The notes under the pieces: model-generated
What the model was told of the DNA's origin: nothing
Databases searched by the model: none
What the model saw: the letters and a program-made list of their open reading frames with translations, nothing else
Made by a program: the position numbers and the translations under genes
Part shown: positions 10,380 to 20,122 of the stretch, piece by piece
Position numbering within the stretch: the first letter of the stretch is position 1
How the letters are laid out: each line of letters opens with the position of its first letter
Source: Streptomyces dioscori
GTDB taxonomy: Bacteria > Actinomycetota > Actinomycetes > Streptomycetales > Streptomycetaceae
Direction: 5' to 3'
Assembly (NCBI RefSeq): GCF_003024195.1
Contig: NZ_KZ679039.1
Span: 536,285-600,284, forward strand
Length of the DNA stretch: 64,000 nt

Positions 10380-10407
10380 CCCGCGATCCCGGAACGCCGG
10401 CTGACCC

Positions 10408-11931
10408 TCAGTCCCCGGGGTTCTGCAGCACCGGGAAGCGGCGCGGGGCCACGAACAGCAGGACCAGGAAGGCGAGTGCCGCCGCGCCGGCCGCGCCGAA
10501 GTAGACGGCGTGCACCGCCTCGGCGACCGCCCGGCGTACGTGCTCCGCCGGCGCCCCCGACTCCAGGGACGCGGTCACCGAGTCCAGGTCGCCCGCGCCG
10601 CCCAGCCTCGCGGCCAGTACGCCGTTGGCGACCGCGCCGAAGAGCGCGGCGCCGACCGTCTGGCCGGTCTGCCGGCAGAAGAGGACGGACGCGGTGGTCG
10701 TGCCGCGTTCCGCCCAGTCGACCGTCGACTGCACCCCGATGAGCAGGGGCAGCTGGAAGAGGCCGAGCGCCCCGCCGAGCAGGAGCATCAGGGCGGCGGG
10801 CTGCCAGGCCGCGCCGGGATACGGCAGGAACGGGAAGGCGAACAGGATCAGTGTGGCCGTGCCGATGCCGAGCATGGCCGTGCTGCGGAAGCCGATGCGC
10901 CGGTACACGTGCTGGCTGAGCGCCGCCGACACCGGCCAGCTCAACGTCCAGACGGAGAGCACGAATCCGGCGGCGACGGGGGTGAGCCCCAGCACCGACT
11001 GCGCGTACGTGGGCAGGAAGACGGTCGGGGCGACCATGAGCAGGCCCAGCGCGCCGAGCGCCAGGTTCACGGCGGCGATGGTGCGGCGGCGCCAGACCCA
11101 GCCGGGGATGATCGGTTCGGCCGCCCGGCGTTCGACCAGTACGAGCACGCCGATGAGCCCGGCTCCCGTACCGAACAGCGCCATCGAGGGCGCCGACAGC
11201 CACGGCCAGGCCACCCCGCCCTGCACCAGGGCCGTCAGGAGCACGCCGCCGCAGGCGAACACGGTGAGCGCGCCCGCCCAGTCGATGCGCGGGCGGCGCG
11301 CGGGGGCGGCCCGCTGGGGCTCGTGGAGGTGGCGGACCAGCAGCCACAGGGCGACCGCGCCGAGCGGCAGGTTGATGAGGAAGATCCAGCGCCAGTCGGC
11401 GTACGAGGCGAGCAGTCCGCCGATCGCCGGGCCCGCGATCGCCGAGGTGGCCCACACCGTGGACAGCTTCGCCTGTATCTTCGGGCGCTGCTTCAGCGGG
11501 TAGAGGTCGGCGGCGAGCGTCTGGACCGTCCCCTGGAGGGCGCCGCCGCCGAGTCCCTGGACGATCCGGAACGCGATCAGCGCGGCCATGTTCCAGGCGA
11601 GCGCGCACAGCAGGGAGCCGAGCAGGAAGAGGATCGAACCGGCGATCAGGACCGGCTTGCGGCCGAAGGTGTCGGAGAGCTTCCCGTAGACGGGCAGGGT
11701 GACGGTCACCGCGAGCAGGTAGCCGGAGAACAGCCACGAGAAGACGGAGAAGCCGCCGAGGTCGCCGACGATCTGCGGAACGGCGGTTGACACGATCGTC
11801 GAGTCGAGCGCGGCCAGCCCCATGCAGAGCATGAGGGAGGCGACGACGGCCCGGCGGTTCCTGGCCCCGGCCCGCGCCGCGGCGGGCCCGTCCTCCGTGA
11901 CGGCCGGTATCTCGGTGTCCCCCTGGCCCAC
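10408..11931 (-). CDS. MFS drug exporter, DHA2 (EmrB/QacA) family
   Basis: 507 residues with about 14 membrane spans, the size of DHA2 proton-coupled drug exporters. Visible motifs are the first-helix pattern LAALDSTIVSTAVPQIVGDL, the motif-A loop GKLSDTFGRKP and a motif-C-like GPAIGGLLA. The start is taken as GTG at 11931, which has AAGGAA a few bases upstream; an in-frame GTG at 11976 would add 15 residues without a good binding site. It likely exports hydrophobic drugs or an endogenous metabolite at the cytoplasmic membrane. No regulator gene lies next to it. Confidence 0.88.
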   Translation of the reverse strand: MGQGDTEIPAVTEDGPAAARAGARNRRAVVASLMLCMGLAALDSTIVSTAVPQIVGDLGGFSVFSWLFSGYLLAVTVTLPVYGKLSDTFGRKPVLIAGSILFLLGSLLCALAWNMAALIAFRIVQGLGGGALQGTVQTLAADLYPLKQRPKIQAKLSTVWATSAIAGPAIGGLLASYADWRWIFLINLPLGAVALWLLVRHLHEPQRAAPARRPRIDWAGALTVFACGGVLLTALVQGGVAWPWLSAPSMALFGTGAGLIGVLVLVERRAAEPIIPGWVWRRRTIAAVNLALGALGLLMVAPTVFLPTYAQSVLGLTPVAAGFVLSVWTLSWPVSAALSQHVYRRIGFRSTAMLGIGTATLILFAFPFLPYPGAAWQPAALMLLLGGALGLFQLPLLIGVQSTVDWAERGTTTASVLFCRQTGQTVGAALFGAVANGVLAARLGGAGDLDSVTASLESGAPAEHVRRAVAEAVHAVYFGAAGAAALAFLVLLFVAPRRFPVLQNPGD

Positions 11932-12476
11932 AGGATTCCTTCCCCTTGCACCTATCTGCCGTGGCCACTCTCCCACTTGAGCCTCACGTCGCGGGAGGGC
12001 GGATGCTCCGAGGGCCGGAAGGTGGAGGCATCCCTGAGGGGGACTCCACCGACGGGTGGACAGCCCCTAGGGGAACCTCCGTACTACGGCTCGGGGAGGG
12101 TTCGTCCCGGCGGAGGACGAGACGGTACGGGTGTCGTCCTTAACCTGGCTTTATGCCGCTGAGGGGGGGGCTGAGGGCGGTGCTCAGGGCGGTGTCCCGC
12201 ACCTTCGGGGGTGGGGTTTTCCCCCGTACAAGACTGCGCTGGGCACCAGCGCGGGGGACCACCCTCGACCACCAGACTTATGGCTGTGACCGGGCGGCGT
12301 GACCGCACCGCCGCACCGCACGACGTACTCGCAGGGCTCGACCGCACGACCTACTCGCAGAGCTCGACCGCACGGCGCACCAGCAGGGCTCGACCGCTCG
12401 ACGCGGGCCACCGCAGACACTCAAGACAACCGCAGACCGTCGCTGACCTGTCAGTGGCCGACTTAGGAGACATACC
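11932..12476. other. 545-bp intergenic region with repeats
   Basis: No convincing gene is present. The region holds the shared upstream space of the MFS exporter and the ABC operon. An inverted repeat GGTGGAG/CTCCACC lies at 12021-12050, and a 26-bp tandem repeat (listed separately) lies about 80 bases before the ABC ATPase start. Promoters for both divergent units must be here, but no strong -35/-10 pair stands out. Confidence 0.6.
12317..12394. repeat. Three 26-bp tandem repeats upstream of ABC operon
   Basis: Units begin at 12317, 12343 and 12369. Each starts CGCACG and ends GCTCGAC; units 1 and 2 differ at two positions, while unit 3 is more diverged. The period is exactly 26 bp. The position just upstream of the ATPase start makes a regulatory role possible. 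Confidence 0.8.
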
Positions 12477-13265
12477 GTGACATCGGCTGTAACCATTCCC
12501 AGGCACGGGGGCACTGGAGAGCGTACGGCCGTTGCCGCGCGGGCACGGCAGGTCGTCAAGGCGTACGGGTCCGGTGAGACCCGTGTCGTCGCCCTGGACC
12601 AGGTCGACGTGGACATCGCACGGGGCAGGTTCACCGCGATCATGGGCCCCTCGGGGTCCGGCAAGTCCACCCTGATGCACTGCCTCGCCGGCCTCGACAC
12701 CGTCTCCTCCGGGCAGATCTACCTGGACGAGACCGAGATCACGAAGCTCAAGGACAAGAAGCTCACGCAGCTGCGCCGGGACCGGATCGGCTTCATCTTC
12801 CAGGCGTTCAACCTGCTGCCGACGCTGAGCGCCCTGGAGAACATCACGCTCCCGATGGACATCGCGGGCCGCAAGCCGGACAAGGCCTGGCTGGCCCAGG
12901 TCGTCGAGACGGTCGGGCTCGCCTCCCGGCTGAAGCACCGGCCCAACCAGCTCTCCGGCGGCCAGCAGCAGCGCGTCGCCGTGGCCCGCGCCCTGGCCGC
13001 CCGGCCCGAGATCATCTTCGGTGACGAGCCCACCGGGAACCTCGACTCCCGCGCCGGCGCCGAGGTACTGGGCTTCCTGCGCCGCTCGGTCGACGAACTC
13101 GGCCAGACCATCGTGATGGTGACGCACGACCCCGTCGCCGCCTCCTACGCGGACCGCGTGCTGTACCTGGCCGACGGCCGGATCGTCGACGAGATGCTCC
13201 GGCCGACCGCCGACGCCGTTCTCGACCGCATGAAGGACTTCGACGCCCGGGGGCGCACGTCATGA
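12477..13265 (+). CDS. ABC exporter ATP-binding protein (MacB/LolD type)
   Basis: 262 residues from GTG with TAGGAGA 6 bases upstream. All nucleotide-binding motifs are intact: Walker A GPSGSGKST, Q-loop FIFQAFNLLPTL, signature LSGGQQQRVAVARAL, Walker B IIFGDEPTGNLDS, and the switch His in MVTHD. The QAFNLLPTL and EPTGNLDS patterns are typical of ATPases that work with FtsX-like permeases in type VII (MacB-like) systems. Its stop overlaps the permease start by 4 bases (ATGA), so the two are translationally coupled. It should power mechanotransmission or export by the next gene product. A paralogous pair lies at 41.7-45.6 kb. Confidence 0.95.
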   Translation: MTSAVTIPRHGGTGERTAVAARARQVVKAYGSGETRVVALDQVDVDIARGRFTAIMGPSGSGKSTLMHCLAGLDTVSSGQIYLDETEITKLKDKKLTQLRRDRIGFIFQAFNLLPTLSALENITLPMDIAGRKPDKAWLAQVVETVGLASRLKHRPNQLSGGQQQRVAVARALAARPEIIFGDEPTGNLDSRAGAEVLGFLRRSVDELGQTIVMVTHDPVAASYADRVLYLADGRIVDEMLRPTADAVLDRMKDFDARGRTS

Positions 13266-15835
13266 CCGTCTTCAAGACCTCGATGCGCAACTTCTTCGCG
13301 CACAAGGGACGCATGGCCCTCTCGGCCGTCGCCGTCCTGCTGTCGGTGGCGTTCGTGTGCGGCACGCTCGTCTTCACCGACACCATGAACACCACCTTCG
13401 ACAAGCTCTTCGCGACGACCTCGCCCGACGTCACGGTCTCCCCGAAGGGGGCCGAGGCCGACGACACCCCGCAGAACGGCAGGCCGGAATCGATGCCCGC
13501 CTCGGCCGTCGAGCGGGCGGGGAAGGCGGCGGGCGCCAAGTCCGCCGAGGGCGCCGTCAGTTCGATGAACGTGACCGTCGTCAACAGCGACAACAAGAAC
13601 ATGGGGTCCAGCACGGGCGCCCCGACGATCGCGGGCAACTGGACGAAGAACGACCTGCGTTCGATGGAGATCACCTCCGGGCACGCCCCGCGCGGACCCA
13701 CCGAGGTGATGGTCGACGCCGACACCGCGGACAAGCACCACCTCAAGATGGGTGACGAGCTGCGCACCATAGCCGTCACCGGTGACTTCAAGGCGAAGAT
13801 CGTCGGGATCGCCACCTTCAAGATCACCAACCCCGGTGCCGCCGTCGTCTACTACGACACCGCCACCGCGCAGCGCGAACTGCTGGGCGCCACCGGCCGG
13901 TTCACCCACATCAACGTCACGGCCGCCACCGGGGTGACGGACGCCCAGCTCAAGCAGAACGTGTCGAAGCAGCTCACCGCGGCCGACGGGACGTTCAAGA
14001 TCCAGACGCAGAAGGAGTACTCGGACGAGAGCCGCGAAGGCATCGGCGAGTTCATGAACGTCATCAAGTACGCCATGCTCGGCTTCGCCGGAATCGCCTT
14101 CCTCGTGGGCATCTTCCTCATCATCAACACCTTCTCGATGCTGGTCGCCCAGCGCACCCGGGAGATCGGCCTCATGCGAGCCATCGGCTCCTCCCGCAAG
14201 CAGGTCAACCGGTCCGTGCTCATCGAGGCGCTGTTCCTCGGCGTCGTGGGCTCGATCCTGGGCGTCGCCGCCGGCGTAGGCATCGCGGTCGGCCTCATGA
14301 AGCTCATGTCGATGGCGGGCATGAACCTCTCCACGGACGACCTGACCGTGAAGGCCACCACCCCGGTCATCGGCCTGGTCCTCGGCGTCGTCGTCACCGT
14401 CCTCGCCGCCTACCTGCCCGCCCGCCGGGCCGGCAAGGTCTCCCCGATGGCCGCACTGCGCGACGCCGGTACGCCGGCCGACGGCAAGGCCGGCTGGATC
14501 CGCGGCATCATCGGCCTGCTCCTCACGGGTGCCGGCGGCGCCGCCCTCTACACGGCGGCCGGCGCCGACAAGGCGAGCGACGGCGCATCGATGCTCGGCA
14601 TCGGTGTGGTGCTCTCGCTGATCGGGTTCGTCATCATCGGCCCGCTGCTCGCCGGCGGTGTCGTCCGGACCCTCAGCGCGGTCCTGCTGCGCGGCTTCGG
14701 CCCCGTCGGCCGCCTGGCGGAACGCAACGCCCTGCGCAATCCGCGCCGCACCGGCGCCACCGGAGCGGCCCTGATGATCGGCCTCGCGCTGGTCGCCTGC
14801 CTCTCCGTGGTCGGCTCCTCGATGGTCGCCTCCGCGACGGAGGAACTCGACAAGTCGGTCGGCACGGACTTCATCGTCCAGGGCAACCAGCGGATCGTCC
14901 CGCAGGCCCAGAAGGCCATCGAGGACACACCCGGCCTGGAGCACGTCACCAGCTACAAGATCGTCGAGGCGAAGCTGACCTCGCCCGACGGGAAGACCGA
15001 GGACACCGACGTCACGGCCGCGGACCCGACGTACGCCAGTGACCTGCGCCGCGAGACGCTCTCCGGCGACCTGGCGGCGGCGTACGGCAAGAACGCGATG
15101 TCGGTCGGCTCCCTCTACGCCGAGAAGCACGGCGTCGAGGTCGGCGACACGATGACCGTCGCCTTCAAGGGCGGACAGACCGCCAAGCTGAAGGTCGCGG
15201 CGATCACCAACGACGACACGGCCCTCGACAAGGGTTCGCGCTACCTGAACATCACCACGCTGAAGAGTTACGTCCCGGCCGACAAGATGCCGCCGAACGA
15301 CATGATGTTCGCCACCGCCAAGGACGGCCAGGAGAAGACGGCGTACGCGTCGCTGAAGAAGTCCCTGGACGCGTACCCGCAGTACCAGGTCCGTGACCAG
15401 ACCGACTACAAGCAGCAGCTCAAGGACCAGATCGGCCAGCTCCTGAACATGGTCTACGGCCTGCTCGCCCTCGCGATCGTCGTGGCGGTCCTGGGAGTCG
15501 TGAACACGCTGGCCCTCTCGGTCGTCGAGCGGACCCGCGAGATCGGCCTGATGCGTGCCATCGGGCTCTCCCGCCGGCAGCTGCGCCGCATGATCCGCCT
15601 GGAGTCGGTCGTCATCGCCCTCTTCGGAGCGCTGCTCGGTCTCGGCCTGGGCATGGGCTGGGGCGCAACGGCCCAGAAGCTCCTGGCCCTGGAGGGCCTG
15701 AAGGTCCTCGACATCCCCTGGCCGACGATCATCGGAGTCTTCATCGGCTCGGCGTTCGTGGGGTTGTTCGCGGCGCTGGTCCCCGCGTTCAGGGCGGGGC
15801 GGATGAATGTCCTGAACGCCATCGCGACGGATTAG
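13262..15835 (+). CDS. ABC exporter permease, duplicated FtsX-like domains
   Basis: 857 residues. One N-terminal membrane helix (VLLSVAFVCGTLVFTDTMN) precedes an extracytoplasmic MacB-type domain. There are two FtsX blocks: one near residues 265-400 with RTREIGLMRAIGSSRKQV, and one near 720-857 with ERTREIGLMRAIGLSRRQL. Further helices lie between them, about ten spans in all. The architecture is the large periplasmic-domain permease common in actinobacteria, usually linked to lipoprotein or peptide export or envelope stress. The substrate is unknown. It starts inside the end of the ATPase gene and is followed by a strong terminator. Confidence 0.93.
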   Translation: MTVFKTSMRNFFAHKGRMALSAVAVLLSVAFVCGTLVFTDTMNTTFDKLFATTSPDVTVSPKGAEADDTPQNGRPESMPASAVERAGKAAGAKSAEGAVSSMNVTVVNSDNKNMGSSTGAPTIAGNWTKNDLRSMEITSGHAPRGPTEVMVDADTADKHHLKMGDELRTIAVTGDFKAKIVGIATFKITNPGAAVVYYDTATAQRELLGATGRFTHINVTAATGVTDAQLKQNVSKQLTAADGTFKIQTQKEYSDESREGIGEFMNVIKYAMLGFAGIAFLVGIFLIINTFSMLVAQRTREIGLMRAIGSSRKQVNRSVLIEALFLGVVGSILGVAAGVGIAVGLMKLMSMAGMNLSTDDLTVKATTPVIGLVLGVVVTVLAAYLPARRAGKVSPMAALRDAGTPADGKAGWIRGIIGLLLTGAGGAALYTAAGADKASDGASMLGIGVVLSLIGFVIIGPLLAGGVVRTLSAVLLRGFGPVGRLAERNALRNPRRTGATGAALMIGLALVACLSVVGSSMVASATEELDKSVGTDFIVQGNQRIVPQAQKAIEDTPGLEHVTSYKIVEAKLTSPDGKTEDTDVTAADPTYASDLRRETLSGDLAAAYGKNAMSVGSLYAEKHGVEVGDTMTVAFKGGQTAKLKVAAITNDDTALDKGSRYLNITTLKSYVPADKMPPNDMMFATAKDGQEKTAYASLKKSLDAYPQYQVRDQTDYKQQLKDQIGQLLNMVYGLLALAIVVAVLGVVNTLALSVVERTREIGLMRAIGLSRRQLRRMIRLESVVIALFGALLGLGLGMGWGATAQKLLALEGLKVLDIPWPTIIGVFIGSAFVGLFAALVPAFRAGRMNVLNAIATD

Positions 15836-15861
15836 CTGCCGCCGGCTGAGGGAACGGGGGG

Positions 15862-15907
15862 AGCCCGGTGCCGTCGAGTCCTCGGACTCGGGGGCACCGG
15901 GCTTTTT
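15862..15907 (+). terminator. Intrinsic terminator of the ABC operon
   Basis: An 11-bp stem (AGCCCGGTGCC / GGCACCGGGCT) with an inner GTCC/GGAC stem in the loop is followed by TTTTT. It lies 26 bases after the permease stop and is one of the few classical terminators with a T-run in this window. Confidence 0.9.
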
Positions 15908-15945
15908 GGTGTGGTGCGGCCGGGTGGGGGCGGGTCCAAAAGATT

Positions 15946-16045
15946 GCGCAGTTCCCCGCGCCCCTCGAAGACGGGTGCGGGCCGAATGTGGCTGGCCGCG
16001 CAGTTCCCCGCGCCCCTCGGTACCTAGGGGCGCGGGGAACTGCGC
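15946..16045. repeat. Dispersed repeat cluster, with a perfect 20-bp hairpin
   Basis: The 20-mer GCGCAGTTCCCCGCGCCCCT occurs at 15946-15965 and 15998-16017 and, inverted, at 16026-16045. The last two copies form a perfect 20-bp inverted repeat around an 8-base loop. The same element recurs in at least four other intergenic places in the window. Confidence 0.9.
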
Positions 16046-16084
16046 AAAGGGGGGCGAGGGGGCGCAGCCCCCATGCGGTGACGA

Positions 16085-16124
16085 TGGGGGTCCCCCCGGT
16101 CGAGCGAAGCCGAGACTGGGGGAG
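16085..16124. repeat. Palindromic GGGGGTCCCCCC...CTGGGGGAG element
   Basis: About 40 bp that begins TGGGGGTCCCCCCGG and ends GACTGGGGGAG, with an imperfect stem around a GAGCGAAGC loop. A related copy lies inside the osmoprotectant ATPase pseudogene near 57244-57280, which shows that this element type can end up in coding DNA. Confidence 0.75.
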
Positions 16125-16275
16125 GGTAGGGGCGGCGGGGGCGAGGGGTCGTCCGTCGTCCACAGGGGCGGGCGGGGAGGACCCCGGCGTCGTACCCTGG
16201 ACACCCCCGGCCCGTCAGACGTGTCGGGCACCTCGCGTTGCCCCAGCTCCTCGGATCCTCGGACGGAAACCCTTC

Positions 16276-19200
16276 ATGAGCCTGCACGGTCTGCTCGACG
16301 CCGTCGTCAAGGACGCCGCACTCACCGAAGCGGTGAAGGCCGCCGGCGACGGCAACCGCATGCACGTGGACCTGGTCGGCCCGCCCGCCGCCAGGCCCTT
16401 CGCGGTGGCGGCCCTGGCCAGGGAGGCCGGCCGTACGGTCCTGGCGGTCACCGCCACCGGCCGCGAGGCCGAGGACCTGGCGGCGGCCCTGCGCTCGCTG
16501 CTGCCGCCGGACAGCGTCGTGGAGTACCCGTCCTGGGAGACGCTGCCCCACGAGCGGCTTTCCCCCCGCAGCGACACGGTCGGCCGCAGGATCGCCGTCC
16601 TGCGCAGGCTCGCCCACCCGCGCCCCGACGACCCGGAGACGGGGCCGGTCTCCGTGGTGGTCGCTCCCGTGCGCTCGGTCCTCCAGCCTCAGGTCAAGGG
16701 CCTGGGCGAGCTGGAGCCGGTCGCCCTGCGGACCGGCCAGAGCGCCGACCTCGGCGACATCGTGAAGGGCCTGGCGGCAGCGGCGTACGCCCGGGTGGAG
16801 CTGGTGGAGAAGCGCGGCGAGTTCGCCGTACGCGGCGGGATCCTGGACGTCTTCCCGCCCACCGAGGAGCATCCGCTGCGCGTGGAGTTCTGGGGCGACG
16901 ACGTCGAGGAGATCCGTTACTTCAAGGTCGCCGACCAGCGGTCCCTTGAGGTCGCCGAGCACGGACTGTGGGCGCCGCCCTGCCGTGAACTGCTGCTCAC
17001 GGACGACGTACGGGCCAGGGCGGCGGCGCTGGCGGAGGAGCACCCCGAGCTGGGCGAGCTGCTCGGCAAGATCGCCGAGGGCATCGCGGTCGAGGGCATG
17101 GAATCTCTCGCTCCGGTCCTCGTCGACGACATGGAGCTGCTGATCGACGTACTGCCCGAGGGCTCCATGGCGCTGGTGTGCGACCCGGAGCGGGTGCGTA
17201 CGCGCGCCTCCGACCTGGTGGCGACCTCGCAGGAGTTCCTGCAGGCGTCCTGGGCGGCGACGGCGGGCGGCGGCGAGGCCCCCATCGACGTCGACGCGGC
17301 TTCTCTCTGGTCCATCGCGGACGTCCGGGAGCGGGCCCGCGAGCTGGACATGATGTGGTGGTCGGTGTCGCAGTTCGCGGCGGACGAAACGGACGTTACG
17401 GGTGACGCGGACACCCTGAAGCTCGGGATGCACGCCCCCGAGACCTACCGCGGCGACACCGCGAAGGCCCTCGCCGACACCAAGGGCTGGCTCGCGGACG
17501 GTTGGCGCACGGTCTTCGTCACCGAGGCGCACGGCCCGGCGGCCCGCACGGTCGAGGTGCTGGGCGGCGAGGGCATCGCGGCCCGCCTGGAGTCGGACCT
17601 CGGCGTACTGACCCCCTCGGTCGTGCAGGTGTCCTGCGGCTCGATCGACTACGGATTCGTCGACCCGGCGCTCGGACTCGCCGTGCTCACCGAGACCGAC
17701 CTCACCGGGCAGAAGGCCGCCGGCAAGGACGGCGCCCGGATGCCGGCCCGCCGCAGGAAGAGCATCGACCCGCTGACGCTGGAGACGGGCGACTACATCG
17801 TCCACGAGCAGCACGGCGTCGGCCGCTACATCGAGATGGTCCAGCGGACCGTGCAGAGCGCGACCCGCGAGTACCTCGTCGTCGAGTACGCGCCCGCCAA
17901 GCGCGGCCAGCCCGGCGACCGCCTCTACATCCCCACCGACCAGCTGGAACAGATCACCAAGTACGTCGGCGGCGAGGCCCCGACCATGCACCGCCTCGGC
18001 GGCGCCGACTGGACGAAGACCAAGGCGCGCGCCAAGAAGGCCGTCAAGGAGATCGCGGCGGACCTGATCAGGCTGTACTCGGCCCGGATGGCGGCCCCCG
18101 GGCACGCCTTCGGCGCGGACACGCCGTGGCAGCGCGAGCTGGAGGACGCCTTCCCGTACACCGAGACGCCCGACCAGCTCACGACCATCGCCGAGGTCAA
18201 GGACGACATGGAGAAGACGGTCCCGATGGACCGGCTGATCTGCGGCGACGTCGGTTACGGCAAGACGGAGATCGCGGTCCGCGCGGCCTTCAAGGCGGTC
18301 CAGGACGGCAAGCAGGTCGCCGTCCTCGTGCCCACGACCCTGCTGGTGCAGCAGCACTTCGGGACGTTCAGCGAGCGCTACTCGCAGTTCCCCGTCAACG
18401 TACGGGCCCTGTCGCGCTTCCAGTCCGACACCGAGGCGAAGGCCACCCTGGAGGGGCTGCGGGAGGGCTCCGTGGACGTGGTCATCGGCACCCACCGGCT
18501 GTTCTCCTCGGAGACCAAGTTCAAGGACCTGGGTCTGGTCGTCGTCGACGAGGAGCAGCGGTTCGGCGTCGAGCACAAGGAGCAGCTGAAGAAGCTGCGC
18601 GCGAACGTGGACGTCCTGACCATGTCCGCCACCCCGATCCCGCGCACCCTGGAGATGGCGGTGACGGGCATCCGCGAGATGTCGACGATCACCACCCCGC
18701 CGGAGGAACGCCACCCGGTCCTGACCTTCGTCGGCCCCTACGAGCAGAAGCAGATCGGCGCGGCGGTCCGCAGGGAGCTGCTGCGGGAGGGCCAGGTCTT
18801 CTACATCCACAACCGCGTCGAGTCGATCGACCGGGCCGCCGCCCGGCTGCGCGAGATCGTGCCGGAGGCGCGGATCGCCACCGCCCACGGCCAGATGTCC
18901 GAACAGGCCCTGGAGCAGGTCGTCGTCGACTTCTGGGAGAAGAAGTTCGACGTCCTCGTCTCCACGACGATCGTCGAGTCGGGCATCGACATCTCGAACG
19001 CGAACACGCTGATCGTGGAGCGCGGCGACAATTTCGGCCTCTCGCAACTGCACCAGCTGCGCGGCCGGGTGGGCCGTGGCCGCGAGCGCGGATACGCCTA
19101 CTTCCTGTACCCGCCGGAGAAGCCGCTCACGGAGACCGCCCACGAACGCCTCGCGACCATCGCCCAGCACACGGAGATGGGCGCGGGCATGTACGTGGCC

Positions 19201-19815
19201 ATGAAGGACCTGGAGATCCGCGGCGCCGGAAACCTGCTGGGCGGCGAGCAGTCGGGCCACATCGCCGGAGTCGGCTTCGACCTGTACGTACGCATGGTGG
19301 GCGAGGCGGTCGCGGACTACCGCGCCTCCATGGAGGGCGGTGTCGTGGAGGAGGCGCCCCTGGAGGTCAAGATCGAGCTCCCGGTCGACGCGCACGTCCC
19401 GCACGACTACGCGCCGGGCGAGCGGCTGCGCCTGCAGGCCTACCGCGCGATCGCCTCGGTCAACTCCGAGGACGACATCAAGGCCGTACGCGAGGAACTC
19501 GTCGACCGGTACGGGAAGCTGCCCGAGCCGGTGGAGAATCTCCTCCTGGTCGCCGGACTGCGGATGCTCGCGCGCGCGTGCGGGGTGGGTGAGGTCGTCC
19601 TCCAGGGCAACAACATCCGCTTCGCACCGGTGGAGTTGCGGGAGTCGCAGGAACTGCGGCTCCAGCGCCTGTACCCGGGCACCGTCATCAAGCCGTCCGC
19701 CCACCAGGTCCTGGTCCCGCGCCCGAAGACGGCGAAGGTCGGCGGCAAGCCGCTGGTCGGGCGGGAACTGCTGGGGTGGACGGGCGAGTTCCTGGCTTCG
19801 ATTCTGGGGTCGTAG
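16276..19815 (+). CDS. mfd: Transcription-repair coupling factor Mfd
   Basis: 1179 residues from ATG 16276, the usual size for Mfd. It removes RNA polymerase stalled at DNA damage and recruits the UvrA excision machinery. Domains in order: UvrB-like N-terminal modules (PSWETLPHERLSPRSDTVGRR near 95), the CarD-like RNA polymerase interaction domain near 500 (DYIVHEQHGVGRYIEM), the superfamily 2 helicase/translocase from about 620 with Walker A CGDVGYGKTE near 653, the DEEQ box and the SATPIPRTL motif, a TRG region with LHQLRGRVGRGRERGYAYF, and the C-terminal TRCF domain. The open frame extends upstream to 15868, but that part is translated repeat DNA and not Mfd. Confidence 0.97.
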   Translation: MSLHGLLDAVVKDAALTEAVKAAGDGNRMHVDLVGPPAARPFAVAALAREAGRTVLAVTATGREAEDLAAALRSLLPPDSVVEYPSWETLPHERLSPRSDTVGRRIAVLRRLAHPRPDDPETGPVSVVVAPVRSVLQPQVKGLGELEPVALRTGQSADLGDIVKGLAAAAYARVELVEKRGEFAVRGGILDVFPPTEEHPLRVEFWGDDVEEIRYFKVADQRSLEVAEHGLWAPPCRELLLTDDVRARAAALAEEHPELGELLGKIAEGIAVEGMESLAPVLVDDMELLIDVLPEGSMALVCDPERVRTRASDLVATSQEFLQASWAATAGGGEAPIDVDAASLWSIADVRERARELDMMWWSVSQFAADETDVTGDADTLKLGMHAPETYRGDTAKALADTKGWLADGWRTVFVTEAHGPAARTVEVLGGEGIAARLESDLGVLTPSVVQVSCGSIDYGFVDPALGLAVLTETDLTGQKAAGKDGARMPARRRKSIDPLTLETGDYIVHEQHGVGRYIEMVQRTVQSATREYLVVEYAPAKRGQPGDRLYIPTDQLEQITKYVGGEAPTMHRLGGADWTKTKARAKKAVKEIAADLIRLYSARMAAPGHAFGADTPWQRELEDAFPYTETPDQLTTIAEVKDDMEKTVPMDRLICGDVGYGKTEIAVRAAFKAVQDGKQVAVLVPTTLLVQQHFGTFSERYSQFPVNVRALSRFQSDTEAKATLEGLREGSVDVVIGTHRLFSSETKFKDLGLVVVDEEQRFGVEHKEQLKKLRANVDVLTMSATPIPRTLEMAVTGIREMSTITTPPEERHPVLTFVGPYEQKQIGAAVRRELLREGQVFYIHNRVESIDRAAARLREIVPEARIATAHGQMSEQALEQVVVDFWEKKFDVLVSTTIVESGIDISNANTLIVERGDNFGLSQLHQLRGRVGRGRERGYAYFLYPPEKPLTETAHERLATIAQHTEMGAGMYVAMKDLEIRGAGNLLGGEQSGHIAGVGFDLYVRMVGEAVADYRASMEGGVVEEAPLEVKIELPVDAHVPHDYAPGERLRLQAYRAIASVNSEDDIKAVREELVDRYGKLPEPVENLLLVAGLRMLARACGVGEVVLQGNNIRFAPVELRESQELRLQRLYPGTVIKPSAHQVLVPRPKTAKVGGKPLVGRELLGWTGEFLASILGS

Positions 19816-20122
19816 AACGGCGCAGGACGGCGCAGGACGTCGTAGAACCTCGACGCCGGGCGTCGGAAAGGTGCGACGGGAACGTGTGAGGGGCGCGATC
19901 CGGGACAGCCGGTCTCCGGGAGTCGAGGGTGCCTCACCGGCGGCTGATGAGGGGTGCGCACGGTGCGCACCACCTCCGTCGCGCCGGTTGTGCGCCACTT
20001 GCTCACCAAAGTAACCATACGTACCTTTCGCGCCTTCTCTCCCAACCACCGGGCCAGTACGGTGAGATGAAGGAAGACCGCCCTCCCGGGGCGGGCAGGG
20101 CAGGTAAGAAGAAGGAGCGCCC
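19816..20122. other. 307-bp intergenic region after mfd
   Basis: No gene. A palindromic stretch GGTGCGCACGGTGCGCACC lies at 19953-19971. A relatively AT-rich segment (19985-20040, with CCAAAGTAACCATACGTACC) lies before the nuclease gene and may contain its promoter, but no hexamer pair is convincing. Confidence 0.5.

Larger units (their letters stand above)
15836..16275. other. 440-bp intergenic region: terminator plus repeat cluster
   Basis: No gene. It contains the ABC operon terminator, three copies of the dispersed GC-rich repeat, a GGGGGCGCAGCCCCC palindrome (16058-16072), a palindromic GGGGGTCC element (16085-16124) and the mfd leader. The frame of mfd stays open back to 15868, but mfd homology begins at 16276. 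Confidence 0.7.

Noticed and set aside
10510..11790. 426-codon plus-strand frame antisense to the MFS exporter
   Set aside because: Rich in Arg, Gly, Glu and Gln with no domain, while the minus strand encodes a typical DHA2 exporter.
13145..16231. Open frame of 1028 codons on the minus strand across the ABC operon
   Set aside because: It is exactly antisense to two clear genes, has an Arg/Gly/Asp-rich composition without any motif, and results from high GC in the third codon positions of the real genes.
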